Assembly (NCBI GenBank): GCA_002103075.1
Contig: DABG01000018.1
Coordinates: forward strand, 510,950 to 574,949
Length of the DNA: 64,000 nucleotides
Source of the DNA: Candidatus Gastranaerophilales bacterium HUM_9
GTDB lineage: Bacteria; Cyanobacteriota; Vampirovibrionia; Gastranaerophilales; Gastranaerophilaceae
Direction: 5' to 3'
Under the pieces are notes generated by a model that made no database searches, had not been told where the DNA came from, and saw nothing but the letters and a program-made list of their open reading frames with translations. Below, in pieces: positions 32,681 to 42,147 of the stretch. Within the stretch, counting starts at the first letter, position 1, and each line of letters opens with the position of its first letter. The position numbers were made by a program, and so were the translations under genes.

Positions 32681-33607
32681 ATGAGTGATTTTAGTATAAA
32701 GTTTCGTGGTGTTAGAGGAAGTTATCCTGTAGCAAATAGAGATTTTTTGAACTATGGTGGAAATACATCTTGTGTAGAAGTAAATGTGGGTGGGCACTTG
32801 ATTATATTAGATGCAGGTACAGGCTTGATTGATTTAGGTAATGAACTTATGCAAAAGTACATAGAATCAGGTAATACTATAACAGAACGCAATCCTATAT
32901 CTGCTACAATTTTGTTATCACATATCCATCAAGACCATATTTTAGGTATCCCGTTTTTTAAACCAATGCACCTTGCATCAACCAAAATAAATGTTTTTGG
33001 TGGAGTTGCTCAAGATGAAAAGCTTGAAACAGAGTTGTCTAAGCTTCTGTTTACAAAAACTTTCCCTCTTGATTTAGGCGATATCGCAGCAGAATTGACA
33101 ATTAACGATTTAAATGAAGCAAACTACATTGTTTTAAGAAAAGGAGAATCTCCTGTTGTTACAAGAGTTTTGGATTTTTATTCAAATCAATATAATGACG
33201 ATGATGTTATAATTTCTTGTTATAAATCTTTTGCACACCCTCAAAATGGTGTTTTTGTATACAAAATTACTTATAAAGGCAAAAGTTTTGTATATTCAAC
33301 CGATAAAGAAAGTTATGAGGGTGGAGATAAAAAACTTATCAAATTTGCTCGTAACTGTAACCTGTTGGTTCATGATGCTCAATATACTGTAGAAGATTAT
33401 TTGAGTATTTATACACCAAAACAAGGGTTTGGTCATTCAACTTTTGATATGGCAATTGACGCTAAACGTCAAACAAACGCTGAAAAACTCGTATTTTTTC
33501 ATTTTGACCCATCTTATGATGATAATAAGTTGGACGAGCTGGCAAAAACATACACAAATGATGATATAATTATGGCAAAAGAGGGTTTGGAACTTAATCT
33601 TTTATGA
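32681..33607 (+). CDS. MBL-fold metallo-hydrolase
   Basis: This 308-residue protein opens with FRGVRGSYPVANRDFLNYGG and NTSCVEV. Next come LDAGTGL and LLSHIHQDHILGIPFF, the HxHxDH metal motif near residue 87. Later metal ligands lie in VYSTDKES and LVHDAQYT, with a His near FGHST. This arrangement fits the phosphodiesterase-like MBL group (PhnP, RNase Z-like, cyclic nucleotide hydrolase) rather than beta-lactamases. The substrate is unknown. The stop overlaps the start of the next gene, so the pair is co-translated. Confidence 0.88.
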   Translation: MSDFSIKFRGVRGSYPVANRDFLNYGGNTSCVEVNVGGHLIILDAGTGLIDLGNELMQKYIESGNTITERNPISATILLSHIHQDHILGIPFFKPMHLASTKINVFGGVAQDEKLETELSKLLFTKTFPLDLGDIAAELTINDLNEANYIVLRKGESPVVTRVLDFYSNQYNDDDVIISCYKSFAHPQNGVFVYKITYKGKSFVYSTDKESYEGGDKKLIKFARNCNLLVHDAQYTVEDYLSIYTPKQGFGHSTFDMAIDAKRQTNAEKLVFFHFDPSYDDNKLDELAKTYTNDDIIMAKEGLELNLL

Positions 33608-34173
33608 TGAAAAACAAAATTTTTATAGCAATATTATTATTTTTATTAACCTTTGCTACTAGTGGTTATAGAAAACCTATTATGTCAGGCTCTTTTGATA
33701 TCAATGCTAGTAACAACTCCGTTTTTCATAATGCGTTGGGTTTAAGATATCTTGAAGAACACTGCTATTATGCTGCTGTTCAAGAGTTTAAGATTGCTAT
33801 AAGTTTGAATACAAATTCTCAATCTACTGCTGTTGCGTATAACAATTTGGGTAGAGCATATTTTGAACTTGGGTTCGCTGAACGTGCTCAGGATTGTTTT
33901 GAACGTGCCATAAAACTTTATGGTCTAAATTTTGAATATTACAAAAATTTAGCTGAATGTTATGCTTTGCAGAAAAAAACGAAGCAGAAACTAACAGAAT
34001 ATAAAAAGGATACCTCTAATCCGTTGAATAAGATTATGGTCGGATTATTATATATTGCTGATGGACAAAAAAGAGCAGGAATAATCACTCTTGATGCTTT
34101 TTGCGTAGCTGAACCCGATTTAATAATTACTGGTGGAGTGCAAAACTTTCTAAGGACGATTACTAAAGAGTAG
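33604..34173 (+). CDS. Exported TPR protein
   Basis: This 189-residue protein has an N-terminal signal peptide or anchor (KNKIFIAILLFLLTFATSGY). Two to three TPR units follow at about residues 45-125 (YYAAVQEFKIAISLN, VAYNNLGRAYFELGFAERAQ, CFERAIKLYGLNFEYYKNLA). It is probably a periplasmic binding scaffold. Its start overlaps the MBL-fold gene stop by 4 bases (ATGA). Confidence 0.8.
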   Translation: MMKNKIFIAILLFLLTFATSGYRKPIMSGSFDINASNNSVFHNALGLRYLEEHCYYAAVQEFKIAISLNTNSQSTAVAYNNLGRAYFELGFAERAQDCFERAIKLYGLNFEYYKNLAECYALQKKTKQKLTEYKKDTSNPLNKIMVGLLYIADGQKRAGIITLDAFCVAEPDLIITGGVQNFLRTITKE

Positions 34174-34293
34174 GCTATTACAGAATTGTCATTTGAATAT
34201 TTATAGGAATTCCGAAACGAGTTTTTTGGAGTATCCTGAATTCATTTCAAAATCTCATTAAAGTTTTGCAAAGATTACAAATCCGAGAATTTA

Positions 34294-34932
34294 TTACAAC
34301 AAATTTTCGTTATAAAGAAGAACTTTTTGAATATTCTTTTCAGGTAAATACATCATACCAGTCAATTTTGGTGCATCAATTAAAGTATTTTGTTTAACCC
34401 AACTTCTCAAAATTTCGTTTCTTTCAGGTTCAACAAATCTAAACCCAAGTTTATAAAAGAACCCAGCAGGAGAAGTTTTGCCGTCTATGATTTCAGCGTT
34501 TACAACAACTCGACCTTTACAATTCTTGTCTGCTAAACTTCTTTCAACAAGTGCTTGAACAACTTTTGTGCCTTCACCTTTGTATCTTTGTGGTGCTTCA
34601 ATAAAGTCTATAATATAACAATCTTTTAGATATAATGATTTTGAAATAGGGTTTTTAAAAGTAATCAATCTGTATCTGCTACGAAGTGCTGAAATTTCTG
34701 GTGAATTAGTTATTTCTTTATCAACTTCATAAGCATAATCATCACTCCAATTGCCATATACAGTGTATTTATCAGAACTTTTAATTTTATGATATTTAAT
34801 TTTTGCATTTTTAACAGTAACAACTTTTTCTTGTTGCTTGCGTTGTGAGTTTACTCTCATCGTATTTGAAACTGTCATACCTGATGAGATGTTAGGATTT
34901 ATTGCTAGATTGTAACCTGTTGAACTTACCAT
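34294..34932 (-). CDS. GNAT-like acetyltransferase, putative
   Basis: This 212-residue protein has a low-complexity N-terminus (NISSGMTVSNTMRVNSQRKQ) and then a GNAT-like core. YLKDCYIIDFIEAPQRYKGE looks like the strand leading to the acetyl-CoA loop: Q-R-Y-K-G-E-G-T-K-V is close to the Q/RxxGxG/A pattern. It is followed by VVQALVERSLADKNCKGRVV and SPAGFFYKLGFRFVE, the usual late GNAT motif. The substrate is unknown. It is a single gene preceded by a nCAA-type promoter-like element. Confidence 0.75.
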   Translation of the reverse strand: MVSSTGYNLAINPNISSGMTVSNTMRVNSQRKQQEKVVTVKNAKIKYHKIKSSDKYTVYGNWSDDYAYEVDKEITNSPEISALRSRYRLITFKNPISKSLYLKDCYIIDFIEAPQRYKGEGTKVVQALVERSLADKNCKGRVVVNAEIIDGKTSPAGFFYKLGFRFVEPERNEILRSWVKQNTLIDAPKLTGMMYLPEKNIQKVLLYNENLL

Positions 34933-34959
34933 TTTTACTCAATCCTTTAACTCGTTACC

Positions 34960-34994
34960 CATGTATATAAAGGTTTTGAGCCTGTTTTAATTGC
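34960..34994 (-). promoter_or_regulatory. nCAA-N16-nnCTT promoter-like element
   Basis: On the minus strand GCAA (34994-34991), 16 bases, ACCTTTATATACATGGG (from 34974). The final ATATACATG also follows the 12.8-kb copy. Confidence 0.45.
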
Positions 34995-35158
34995 TATTTA
35001 AAAGCTATATTGTTAAGTTTTGTAAATAGGTTGTATCCTAGTTGTCATAATGGATTACATGGAATTGAAAACCCGCTTTAAGTAATACAAATATAGTATT
35101 GTAAAAACAGTTTTATTCTTGTATGCTTTTATAAAGAAGTTTGAAAAAAGGGAATAAA

Positions 35159-36475
35159 ATGACAACTAATCAGCATATAAAACCGGCGACGGTAGAGAGA
35201 AAAGAAAATTTATTTATAGGTGGCTGTGATACAGTTGAACTTGCTAAAAAGTACGGCACACCTTTATATGTAGTTGATGAAACTACTTTGAGAAACATTT
35301 GTCACGATTATAAAAATGCGTTTAAATCATATCCACATACAAGAATGATGTACGCATCAAAAGCCTTGTGTACAAGTACTATTGTTAAAATTCTTGATGA
35401 AGAGGGTTTTGGATTTGATACAGTTTCAATCGGTGAAATCCACACAGTCTTGAATTCTGGTGTTGAGTTGTCACATGTATTATTTAATGGTAATAACAAA
35501 ACTGAACGTGAACTTGATTATGCAATAAAAAACGGTATAAGCAGAATTTCTGTCGATAATTTTTATGAAATTGATTTAGTATCAAAAGTTGCAGGACGTT
35601 ACAACAAAATTGTTGATGTGTTGTTAAGAATTAGCCCAGGAATTGAATGCCATACCCACGAATATATCAAAACTGGTCAATTAGATTCAAAATTTGGGTT
35701 TGATTTAAGCCAGTTAGATGAAGCTGTAACATCTATTTTGACAAGACATCAAAATATAAAAATTAGAGGTCTTCACGCACATATTGGTTCACAAATTTTT
35801 GAACCAAGTTGTTTTCATGATGAAATTGATGTGCTAACTCAAACGTTAGGTGAAATTAGTACAAAATACAATATTGTCCTTGATGAAATAAATATCGGTG
35901 GCGGTATTGGTGTAAAATATGTTGACTCTGATTTGCCACCATCAATAAACGAAATTGCAGATGTAATCATAGAATCATTAGATAAACACATTGCAAAATA
36001 CAATATTGAACCACCTACATTATATATAGAACCAGGGAGAAGTATTATATCAACTTCTGGGGTAACTTTGTACACAATAGGAAGTATGAAACAGGTTCCT
36101 AATATGACAAAATATGTTACTGTTGATGGTGGTATGGCAGATAACCCAAGACCAAGTATGTATCAAGCAGAATATTTGGCAGAGGTTGCTAATAAAGTTG
36201 ATGAAACTCAAACAGAAAAAGTTACGATTGCAGGTAGATACTGTGAATCAGGTGATATCTTGATAAAAGATATTATGCTTCCAAAACTTTCTACAGGTGA
36301 TATTTTGTGTGTTTACAACACGGGTTCTTATAATTATTCTATGGCAAGTAATTATAATAGAGTGGAAAAACCTGCAATGGTACTTGTAAATAATTCACAA
36401 TCTGATATTATAGTAAAAAGGGAAACATTAGATGATTTAGTGTCACACGATGTTGTCCCAGATAGGTTGAAATAA
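35159..36475 (+). CDS. lysA: Diaminopimelate decarboxylase
   Basis: The ATG at 35159 has AAAAGGG seven bases upstream; a TTG at 35141 lies inside that region. The 438-residue PLP enzyme makes lysine from meso-diaminopimelate. Motifs: RMMYASKALC with the PLP Lys near residue 56, GLHAHIGSQIFEP, the phosphate-binding NIGGGIGVKY, and YIEPGRSII. The CESGDIL Cys/Glu motif and YNYSMASNYNR complete the active site across the dimer. It is the first gene of a four-gene operon and works in the same pathway as dapL at 52.8 kb. Confidence 0.96.
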   Translation: MTTNQHIKPATVERKENLFIGGCDTVELAKKYGTPLYVVDETTLRNICHDYKNAFKSYPHTRMMYASKALCTSTIVKILDEEGFGFDTVSIGEIHTVLNSGVELSHVLFNGNNKTERELDYAIKNGISRISVDNFYEIDLVSKVAGRYNKIVDVLLRISPGIECHTHEYIKTGQLDSKFGFDLSQLDEAVTSILTRHQNIKIRGLHAHIGSQIFEPSCFHDEIDVLTQTLGEISTKYNIVLDEINIGGGIGVKYVDSDLPPSINEIADVIIESLDKHIAKYNIEPPTLYIEPGRSIISTSGVTLYTIGSMKQVPNMTKYVTVDGGMADNPRPSMYQAEYLAEVANKVDETQTEKVTIAGRYCESGDILIKDIMLPKLSTGDILCVYNTGSYNYSMASNYNRVEKPAMVLVNNSQSDIIVKRETLDDLVSHDVVPDRLK

Positions 36476-37335
36476 TGTTAAATATCTTCACAAGACATAT
36501 CTCACACATATTTACGATATTAAACGATTTTGGGAACACTATCCAAATATTATTGATTGTTGGTATTGTCTTGTTGTTTTATAAAAGATATATTCAACAT
36601 ACTAATTCTGAAAAATTTGTGCGTGGATTGTTGTTCTTGTTCTTCTCGTGGATATTTAGCGAAATTCTTATAATGTTCAATCTAAAAATATTAGGAACAT
36701 TTTTTGAATACACAATAGCCTTGATTGCGTTGAGTTTGATTGTTATTTTTCAACCTGAATTAAGAAGGTTTTTAGGATATCTAGGTCAACCAGGGTTTTT
36801 CAGTAAAACATTTTTAGGATTTAACCATCACAATTCTAATAAAGATGAAAACATTGACGTTGTAAAAGAACTAGTTGAAGCAGTTAAGTATTTAACAAAG
36901 ACCAAAACAGGTGCATTAATTGTTCTACAAAATGACGTTAGTCCTAGTGCATATTCAGATGTTGGAACAAAAATAAATGCAGATGTATCAGCTGAGTTAA
37001 TTTTAACAATTTTTCACCCTAACACACCATTACACGATGGTGCGATGGTTATAAAAGATAACAAAATCCTTTCTTCAGGTGTACTGTTACCGTTGACTGA
37101 AAATCCACAATTAAGCTGGAAATATGGCACAAGACATAGAGCAGCACTTGGTCTTACAGAAATCAATGGTTCTGCTTGTATTGTTGTTTCAGAAGAAACA
37201 GGAGATGTTTCGATTTGCATGGACGGTTCACTTAAAAAATATGATGATTTAGTGACTTTTAAAGAAGATTTAGAAAAAATATTATGTATCAATAAAGCAG
37301 AAACTGAAAAAACTGGTTTCTTTAACTTTATGTAA
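36475..37335 (+). CDS. cdaA: Diadenylate cyclase CdaA
   Basis: This 286-residue membrane enzyme makes c-di-AMP from two ATP. Three N-terminal membrane helices (about 18-35, 45-62, 65-85) precede the DAC domain, which has the LHDGAMVI (DGA) and GTRHRAALG (RHR) active-site motifs. In other bacteria it controls K+ and osmotic balance and wall metabolism. The start overlaps the lysA stop by one base (TAATG). The partners cdaR and glmM are not next to it. Confidence 0.95.
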   Translation: MLNIFTRHISHIFTILNDFGNTIQILLIVGIVLLFYKRYIQHTNSEKFVRGLLFLFFSWIFSEILIMFNLKILGTFFEYTIALIALSLIVIFQPELRRFLGYLGQPGFFSKTFLGFNHHNSNKDENIDVVKELVEAVKYLTKTKTGALIVLQNDVSPSAYSDVGTKINADVSAELILTIFHPNTPLHDGAMVIKDNKILSSGVLLPLTENPQLSWKYGTRHRAALGLTEINGSACIVVSEETGDVSICMDGSLKKYDDLVTFKEDLEKILCINKAETEKTGFFNFM

Positions 37336-37355
37336 TCAAGTGAGAGAAGTAAATA

Positions 37356-38249
37356 ATGGGTATTTTCAACATCAAAAAGAAACAAAAACCTTTGCCAGAA
37401 CAAACAACGGCAGAAAAGGTGCGTGAAATTGTACTCAGATTTATAAGTTTAACAATCGGTGCAATTATTGTAGCGTTTGCTTTGGAATGTTTTTTAATAC
37501 CAAACAAAATTATTGATGGCGGTGTGATTGGGGTTTCAATGATGATGAACACAATTACAGGTATCAATCTTGGTATTTTGATATTTTGCTTGAATTTGCC
37601 ATTTATATTTTTGGCTTATACAACGATTGGAAAAGCATTTGTATTTCAGACATTTTATTCTGTTACTATGCTTTCTTTGTTTACAAATATGTTTTCTGGA
37701 ACGGTTGTAACAAATGTTCCATATTTAGCTACTATCTTTGGTGGGATTGTTTTAGGTTCAGGGGTTGGGCTTATTCTTAGAAACAGTGCGTCATTAGACG
37801 GTACAGAAATACTTTCTATCAAACTTTCAAAACGATTTTCGTTTATGAGTATTGGTGAGTTTTTAATGGGATTTAATCTTTTGATTTATACTGCATCAGG
37901 GTTCTTATATGGGGTAGATAACGCTATGTATGCTATTATCACGTATTATATCGCCTCAAAGACTATTGATGTTGTAATTACTGGATTTAATACTTCAAAA
38001 TCGGTTAGAATAGTATCAGATTATTATAAAGAAATCGGTCAAAAAATAATGAAAGAGCTTGATGTAAGCGTTACCTATATCAAGACAAGAGGTGGTTATT
38101 CAGGCAATGAAAAGATTTTAACTTATTGTGTAGTTTCAAGATTAGAGATGTCAAAGATTAAAACTATTGTTAAATCAATCGATAAAAAGGCTTTTTTAGT
38201 AATTGAAGATGTACACGAGGTTGAGGGTGTTAGAGTTAAACATAAATAG
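37356..38249 (+). CDS. YitT family membrane protein
   Basis: This 297-residue protein has five to six membrane helices in the first 200 residues (LTIGAIIVAFALECFLIPNK, FGGIVLGSGVGLILRNSASL). A C-terminal cytosolic DUF2179 domain follows (KTIDVVITGFNTSKSVRIVS ... KAFLVIEDVHEVEG). The substrate is unknown, although YitT proteins are widespread. It lies 20 bases after cdaA in the same operon. Confidence 0.9.
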   Translation: MGIFNIKKKQKPLPEQTTAEKVREIVLRFISLTIGAIIVAFALECFLIPNKIIDGGVIGVSMMMNTITGINLGILIFCLNLPFIFLAYTTIGKAFVFQTFYSVTMLSLFTNMFSGTVVTNVPYLATIFGGIVLGSGVGLILRNSASLDGTEILSIKLSKRFSFMSIGEFLMGFNLLIYTASGFLYGVDNAMYAIITYYIASKTIDVVITGFNTSKSVRIVSDYYKEIGQKIMKELDVSVTYIKTRGGYSGNEKILTYCVVSRLEMSKIKTIVKSIDKKAFLVIEDVHEVEGVRVKHK

Positions 38250-38260
38250 GTTTTATAATT

Positions 38261-39424
38261 ATGCAAGAAAAAAAATATTCAAAAACAGATAAACCTGAAT
38301 CTTTTATGTTAATCCTTGGGGTTGCGTTAGTGCTTTTTTCTGTTGTATTTTTTTTAACAGGTTATGAAACAACCCACGATGCAGTTGTGGAAGGGAAAAT
38401 GGTTTCTATTTCATCACGAGTAAGTGGGCAAGTTTTGAATGTCTTTGTTGAAGATGGTCAAGAAGTTAAAAAAGGTGATTTGTTGCTTGAGGTTGAATCA
38501 CAACCTTATTTATTGAAATTACGTGACGCTGAATCAGAGCTTAATCACGCAAAAGTTAGGCTTTTAATGTGCGAAAGACCTGATAGAGATGATATTATTA
38601 TATCTGACGAAAGACAAAGACGCTCTAAGAGTTTAATTGATTCAAAATATGTTTTTGCAAGAAGTGATTTAGATAAGTTTGCTAAAATGTTTTCTGGAAA
38701 TGTTCAAAAACGTAAGGATAAACTAAACCCATTACCTAAAAAACCAAAACCAGCAAATCCACTATATCAGCAAGGTGTTGTAGGTCAAGGTATGCAAACT
38801 TCTAGTGTGTATCAAGTTTCTTCAAACGGTCATAATATGATTGCCACTCAGAACGCTCAAATTAATCAAAATATGGCTGGGGTTAATGGACAAACTGGTC
38901 AGGGCGGGCAAAATGTGCATAACGGGATTCAACCTCAAGAAGAAGATGAAGAAGATTATGCAATGGTTGACACTGTTGAGTTAAAACAACAGATAAAAGA
39001 TTTAGAATCAAAGGTTGCAGATTGTAAATTGAATCTTTCATATACAAGAGTTTATGCATCACAAGATGGAACTATTTCTTCACGGAATGTGAAAGTAGGA
39101 GATGAGGTTGAAGTTGGTCAAGAACTTTTGAACCTTGTGCCTAAAAATGTTTGGATTATAGCAAATTATAAAAAATCTCAGGCTGATAAAATGCATGAGG
39201 GACAGGTTGTTTATATAAAATCAGAAGATTTTCCTAGAAAATTTTTTAAGGGTGTTGTAGAAAGTGTTGACGATTTTGATAGTGTTGCAAAATTAGATGG
39301 ACAAGAAGTTTCTGAACCTTTGATGTCTGATACAGTTCCTGTAAGGATTGCTTTTACAAAGGATTATTCAGAGTACAATTTTGTACCTGGAATGGCTGTG
39401 AGTACTGCTGTAAGAGTGCATTGA
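38261..39424 (+). CDS. HlyD/EmrA-type membrane fusion protein
   Basis: This 387-residue adaptor has one N-terminal membrane helix (MLILGVALVLFSVVFFLTGY) and the split lipoyl halves (VSGQVLNVFVEDGQEVKKGD and DGTISSRNVKVGDEVEVGQE). Between them lie a helical hairpin and an unusual Gln/Asn/Gly-rich insert (about residues 165-225). A beta-barrel domain follows. Such proteins link an inner-membrane exporter to the outer membrane. No exporter gene is adjacent, so the partner must be elsewhere. It is the last gene of lysA-cdaA-yitT-hlyD. Confidence 0.88.
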   Translation: MQEKKYSKTDKPESFMLILGVALVLFSVVFFLTGYETTHDAVVEGKMVSISSRVSGQVLNVFVEDGQEVKKGDLLLEVESQPYLLKLRDAESELNHAKVRLLMCERPDRDDIIISDERQRRSKSLIDSKYVFARSDLDKFAKMFSGNVQKRKDKLNPLPKKPKPANPLYQQGVVGQGMQTSSVYQVSSNGHNMIATQNAQINQNMAGVNGQTGQGGQNVHNGIQPQEEDEEDYAMVDTVELKQQIKDLESKVADCKLNLSYTRVYASQDGTISSRNVKVGDEVEVGQELLNLVPKNVWIIANYKKSQADKMHEGQVVYIKSEDFPRKFFKGVVESVDDFDSVAKLDGQEVSEPLMSDTVPVRIAFTKDYSEYNFVPGMAVSTAVRVH

Positions 39425-39463
39425 TTTGGTAAGTAATTAAGTTATTGCTCACAAGGATTATGT

Positions 39464-39499
39464 GATTAATGTGTAATTCGTAATGCATAATGCGTAATT
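39464..39499. repeat. AT-rich dispersed repeat copy
   Basis: A TAATGTGTAATTCGTAATGC unit continuing into TAATGCGTAATT lies in the 293-base gap before rny. The same unit occurs near 13203, 47563 and 54002. The remainder of the gap shows no gene. Confidence 0.6.
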
Positions 39500-39717
39500 G
39501 GATTTTTGCACTTAAAATTTTACTATTTTTCTTGAAATTTTACTATACAAAATTCTATAAATATGATAAGATTATCTTAGAAGTAGTATAAGAATTTTTA
39601 GGATATATATGCGATAAAATTATTTAAAAATTGTTTTTAGATGATGAGCCGGTAGGTTATATGTACCGTGCAATTGCATATATTATAATAAAAAAATGAA
39701 TAGTAAAGGAAAAGCTG

Positions 39718-41238
39718 ATGAACACAATTAGTCCAGTTGCTTTGGTTGTTGTAATTGCTTTAGCAATTACAGTGGTTGGGTTGTTGATTTATTGCAACAA
39801 ACTTATCAAACAATCAAAGGTTAGTGCTGCTGATTTAGCAGAAAAAGAAAATTTAATCAAAAAAGAAGCAATGATTTCTGCAAAAGAATCTTTGCAAAAT
39901 GAACGTGAAAAATTTAACGAAGAAGAAAGAGAAAGACGTAGAGAACTTAATAACATAGAAAATAAGTTGTCTAAGCGTGAAGACGAACTAGAAAGTAAAA
40001 TTCAATCTGTTACAGATAAAGAATCAAGTCTTGATAAAAGAGAAGATGAAATCGAAAAACAAGAACAAGAATTAAAAGACGCTATCTCAAAACAAATAGC
40101 TGAATTAGAACGTATTTCAGGTTTGTCTGTAGAAGATGCGAAAAATATGTTGATGGAACAGCTTAAAAAAGATTTAGCTCAAGAGCAAATTCAGTTGATA
40201 AGAGAAAACGAATCAAAAATTAGAGAAGATGCTGAAAACAAAGCAAAAGATATTCTTTCTACAACAATGCAAAGATGTATGATGGAGCAAGTTGTTGAAT
40301 CAACTGTTTCTGTTGTATCTTTGCCAAACGATGAAATGAAAGGTCGTATTATAGGTCGTGAGGGTCGTAATATCAGAACATTAGAAACATTGACTGGTGT
40401 TGATTTGATTATTGATGATACTCCGGAAGCTGTTGTACTTTCATCTTTTGACCCAGTTAGAAGAGAAGTTGCAAAACTTGCTTTGGAAAAACTTATTCAA
40501 GACGGACGTATTCACCCAGTTAGAATTGAAGAAGTTGTTGAAAAATCAAAAGCAGAAGTTGAAAAGAAAATCTACCGTGAGGGTGAAAATGCTGCTTTAG
40601 ATATGGGTGTTATGGGCTTGAGTAAAGAGCTTATAAAAGACTTAGGACGTTTATATTATAGAACAAGTTATGGTCAAAATGTCCTTAATCACTCAATAGA
40701 AGTTGGTAATATCGCAGGCATGTTGGCAGCAGAGCTTGGTGCTAATGTTTATGTAGCAAAAAGAGCTGGCTTATTGCACGATATCGGTAAAGCAGTTGAC
40801 CAAACTCAAGAAGGTACTCACATTCAACTAGGTGTTGAACTTGCTAGAAAATTTGGTGAAAAAGAAGAAATCATTCACGCAATCGAGGCCCACCACGATG
40901 ATGTTACAGCAAATACTATTGAAGCAGTATTGGTTAAGATAGCTGACGCTATTTCAGCTGGTCGTCCAGGAGCTAGACGTGATACTCTTGAAATTTATAT
41001 CAAACGTCTACAAAAAATTGAAGAAATCGTTAATAGTTATGACGGTATCAAACAATCATTCGCTGTTCAAGCAGGTCGTGAGGTTCGTGTTATAGTTGAA
41101 GCCGATATGTTTGATGACTTGGCATCAGGCAAATTAGCAAGAGATATTGCTAAGAAAATTGAAAACGAACTTGACTATCCTGGACAAATTCGTGTAACAG
41201 TTGTTCGTGAATTTAGAGCAGTTGAGATTGCTAAATAA
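39718..41238 (+). CDS. rny: Ribonuclease Y
   Basis: This 506-residue endoribonuclease starts mRNA decay at the membrane. It has one N-terminal membrane helix (VALVVVIALAITVVGLLIYC), a long Glu/Lys/Arg coiled coil (about 30-190), a KH RNA-binding domain (GRIIGREGRNIRTLETLTGV), and an HD domain with GLLHDIGKAVD and EAHHDDV. The C-terminal FRAVEIAK ending is typical. It heads the six-gene set rny-ymdB-PHP-prepilin-LOG-era and follows an AAAGGAAAAG ribosome site. Confidence 0.97.
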   Translation: MNTISPVALVVVIALAITVVGLLIYCNKLIKQSKVSAADLAEKENLIKKEAMISAKESLQNEREKFNEEERERRRELNNIENKLSKREDELESKIQSVTDKESSLDKREDEIEKQEQELKDAISKQIAELERISGLSVEDAKNMLMEQLKKDLAQEQIQLIRENESKIREDAENKAKDILSTTMQRCMMEQVVESTVSVVSLPNDEMKGRIIGREGRNIRTLETLTGVDLIIDDTPEAVVLSSFDPVRREVAKLALEKLIQDGRIHPVRIEEVVEKSKAEVEKKIYREGENAALDMGVMGLSKELIKDLGRLYYRTSYGQNVLNHSIEVGNIAGMLAAELGANVYVAKRAGLLHDIGKAVDQTQEGTHIQLGVELARKFGEKEEIIHAIEAHHDDVTANTIEAVLVKIADAISAGRPGARRDTLEIYIKRLQKIEEIVNSYDGIKQSFAVQAGREVRVIVEADMFDDLASGKLARDIAKKIENELDYPGQIRVTVVREFRAVEIAK

Positions 41239-41298
41239 CATTATGGTCGGTTTGGATTAGTTAGTTACTGATACAAATTGACAGGTTTAAAGGTGATT

Positions 41299-42132
41299 AT
41301 GACAAAAGATGTTATAAAAATATTATTTTTCGGAGATTTAGTAGGTAAATGTGGTAGAAATACTGTATTTGCCTACCTTTCTGATTTAAAAGAAAAGGGC
41401 GAACTTCCTGATTTTGTTATTGCAAATGGTGAAAACGCATCTCACGGGTTTGGATTAACCGAAAAAAATTATAAAGAGTTCCTTAACGCAGGGATTGATT
41501 GTATAACATCAGGTAATCATATTTGGGATAAACGAGATATATTTGGCTATATAGAAGATGCAGATAGACTAGTTAGACCTATAAACTATCCAAAAGGAAC
41601 AGCAGGTTTAGGTAGCAGAATTATTGAAAAAAATGACAAAAAGATTGGGGTTATAAACGCTCTTGGTCGAGTGTTTATGCAACCTATAGATTCTCCTTGG
41701 GATATTGTAAAAGCTGAAGTGGAAAAATTGAAAGAGATAACTCCAAATATTATTGTAGATTTTCATGCAGAGGCGTCTGCTGAAAAATTGTGTTTTGGAA
41801 GATATTTATCTGAGTTGGGTGTTTCAATGTTTGTTGGTACTCATACTCACGTTCAGACAGCCGATGAAAAGATTATGAATGGTATGGCATATATTACTGA
41901 TGCAGGTTTTTGTGGTGCGTTTGATAGCATTATTGGTATGGAATATGAAACCTCTATTAAGCGTTTACTTACTCTTATGCCTGAACGATATGAAGTTGCA
42001 AGTGGTGATATTGCACAGATTAATGCAGTTGAAGTTTCTTTATGTGATGGAAAAGCAACTGAAATAAAAAGAATTAATTTTAATGTAGATAGTAAAAATA
42101 GATTGGAGGAAAGCGTTGAAAACAGCGTTTGA
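41299..42132 (+). CDS. ymdB: YmdB-family metallophosphoesterase (TIGR00282)
   Basis: The start at 41299 has AAAGG five bases upstream; a TTG at 41278 is less likely. The 277-residue enzyme has ILFFGDLVGKCGRN, FVIANGENASHGFG, TSGNHIWDK, VDFHAEASAEK and GTHTHVQTADE, the di-metal ligand set of the family. Bacillus YmdB is a cyclic-nucleotide phosphodiesterase that also affects RNase Y. The rny-ymdB adjacency is conserved in that group and is kept here. Confidence 0.93.
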   Translation: MTKDVIKILFFGDLVGKCGRNTVFAYLSDLKEKGELPDFVIANGENASHGFGLTEKNYKEFLNAGIDCITSGNHIWDKRDIFGYIEDADRLVRPINYPKGTAGLGSRIIEKNDKKIGVINALGRVFMQPIDSPWDIVKAEVEKLKEITPNIIVDFHAEASAEKLCFGRYLSELGVSMFVGTHTHVQTADEKIMNGMAYITDAGFCGAFDSIIGMEYETSIKRLLTLMPERYEVASGDIAQINAVEVSLCDGKATEIKRINFNVDSKNRLEESVENSV

Positions 42133-42147
42133 GATTAGGAGGGTGAA

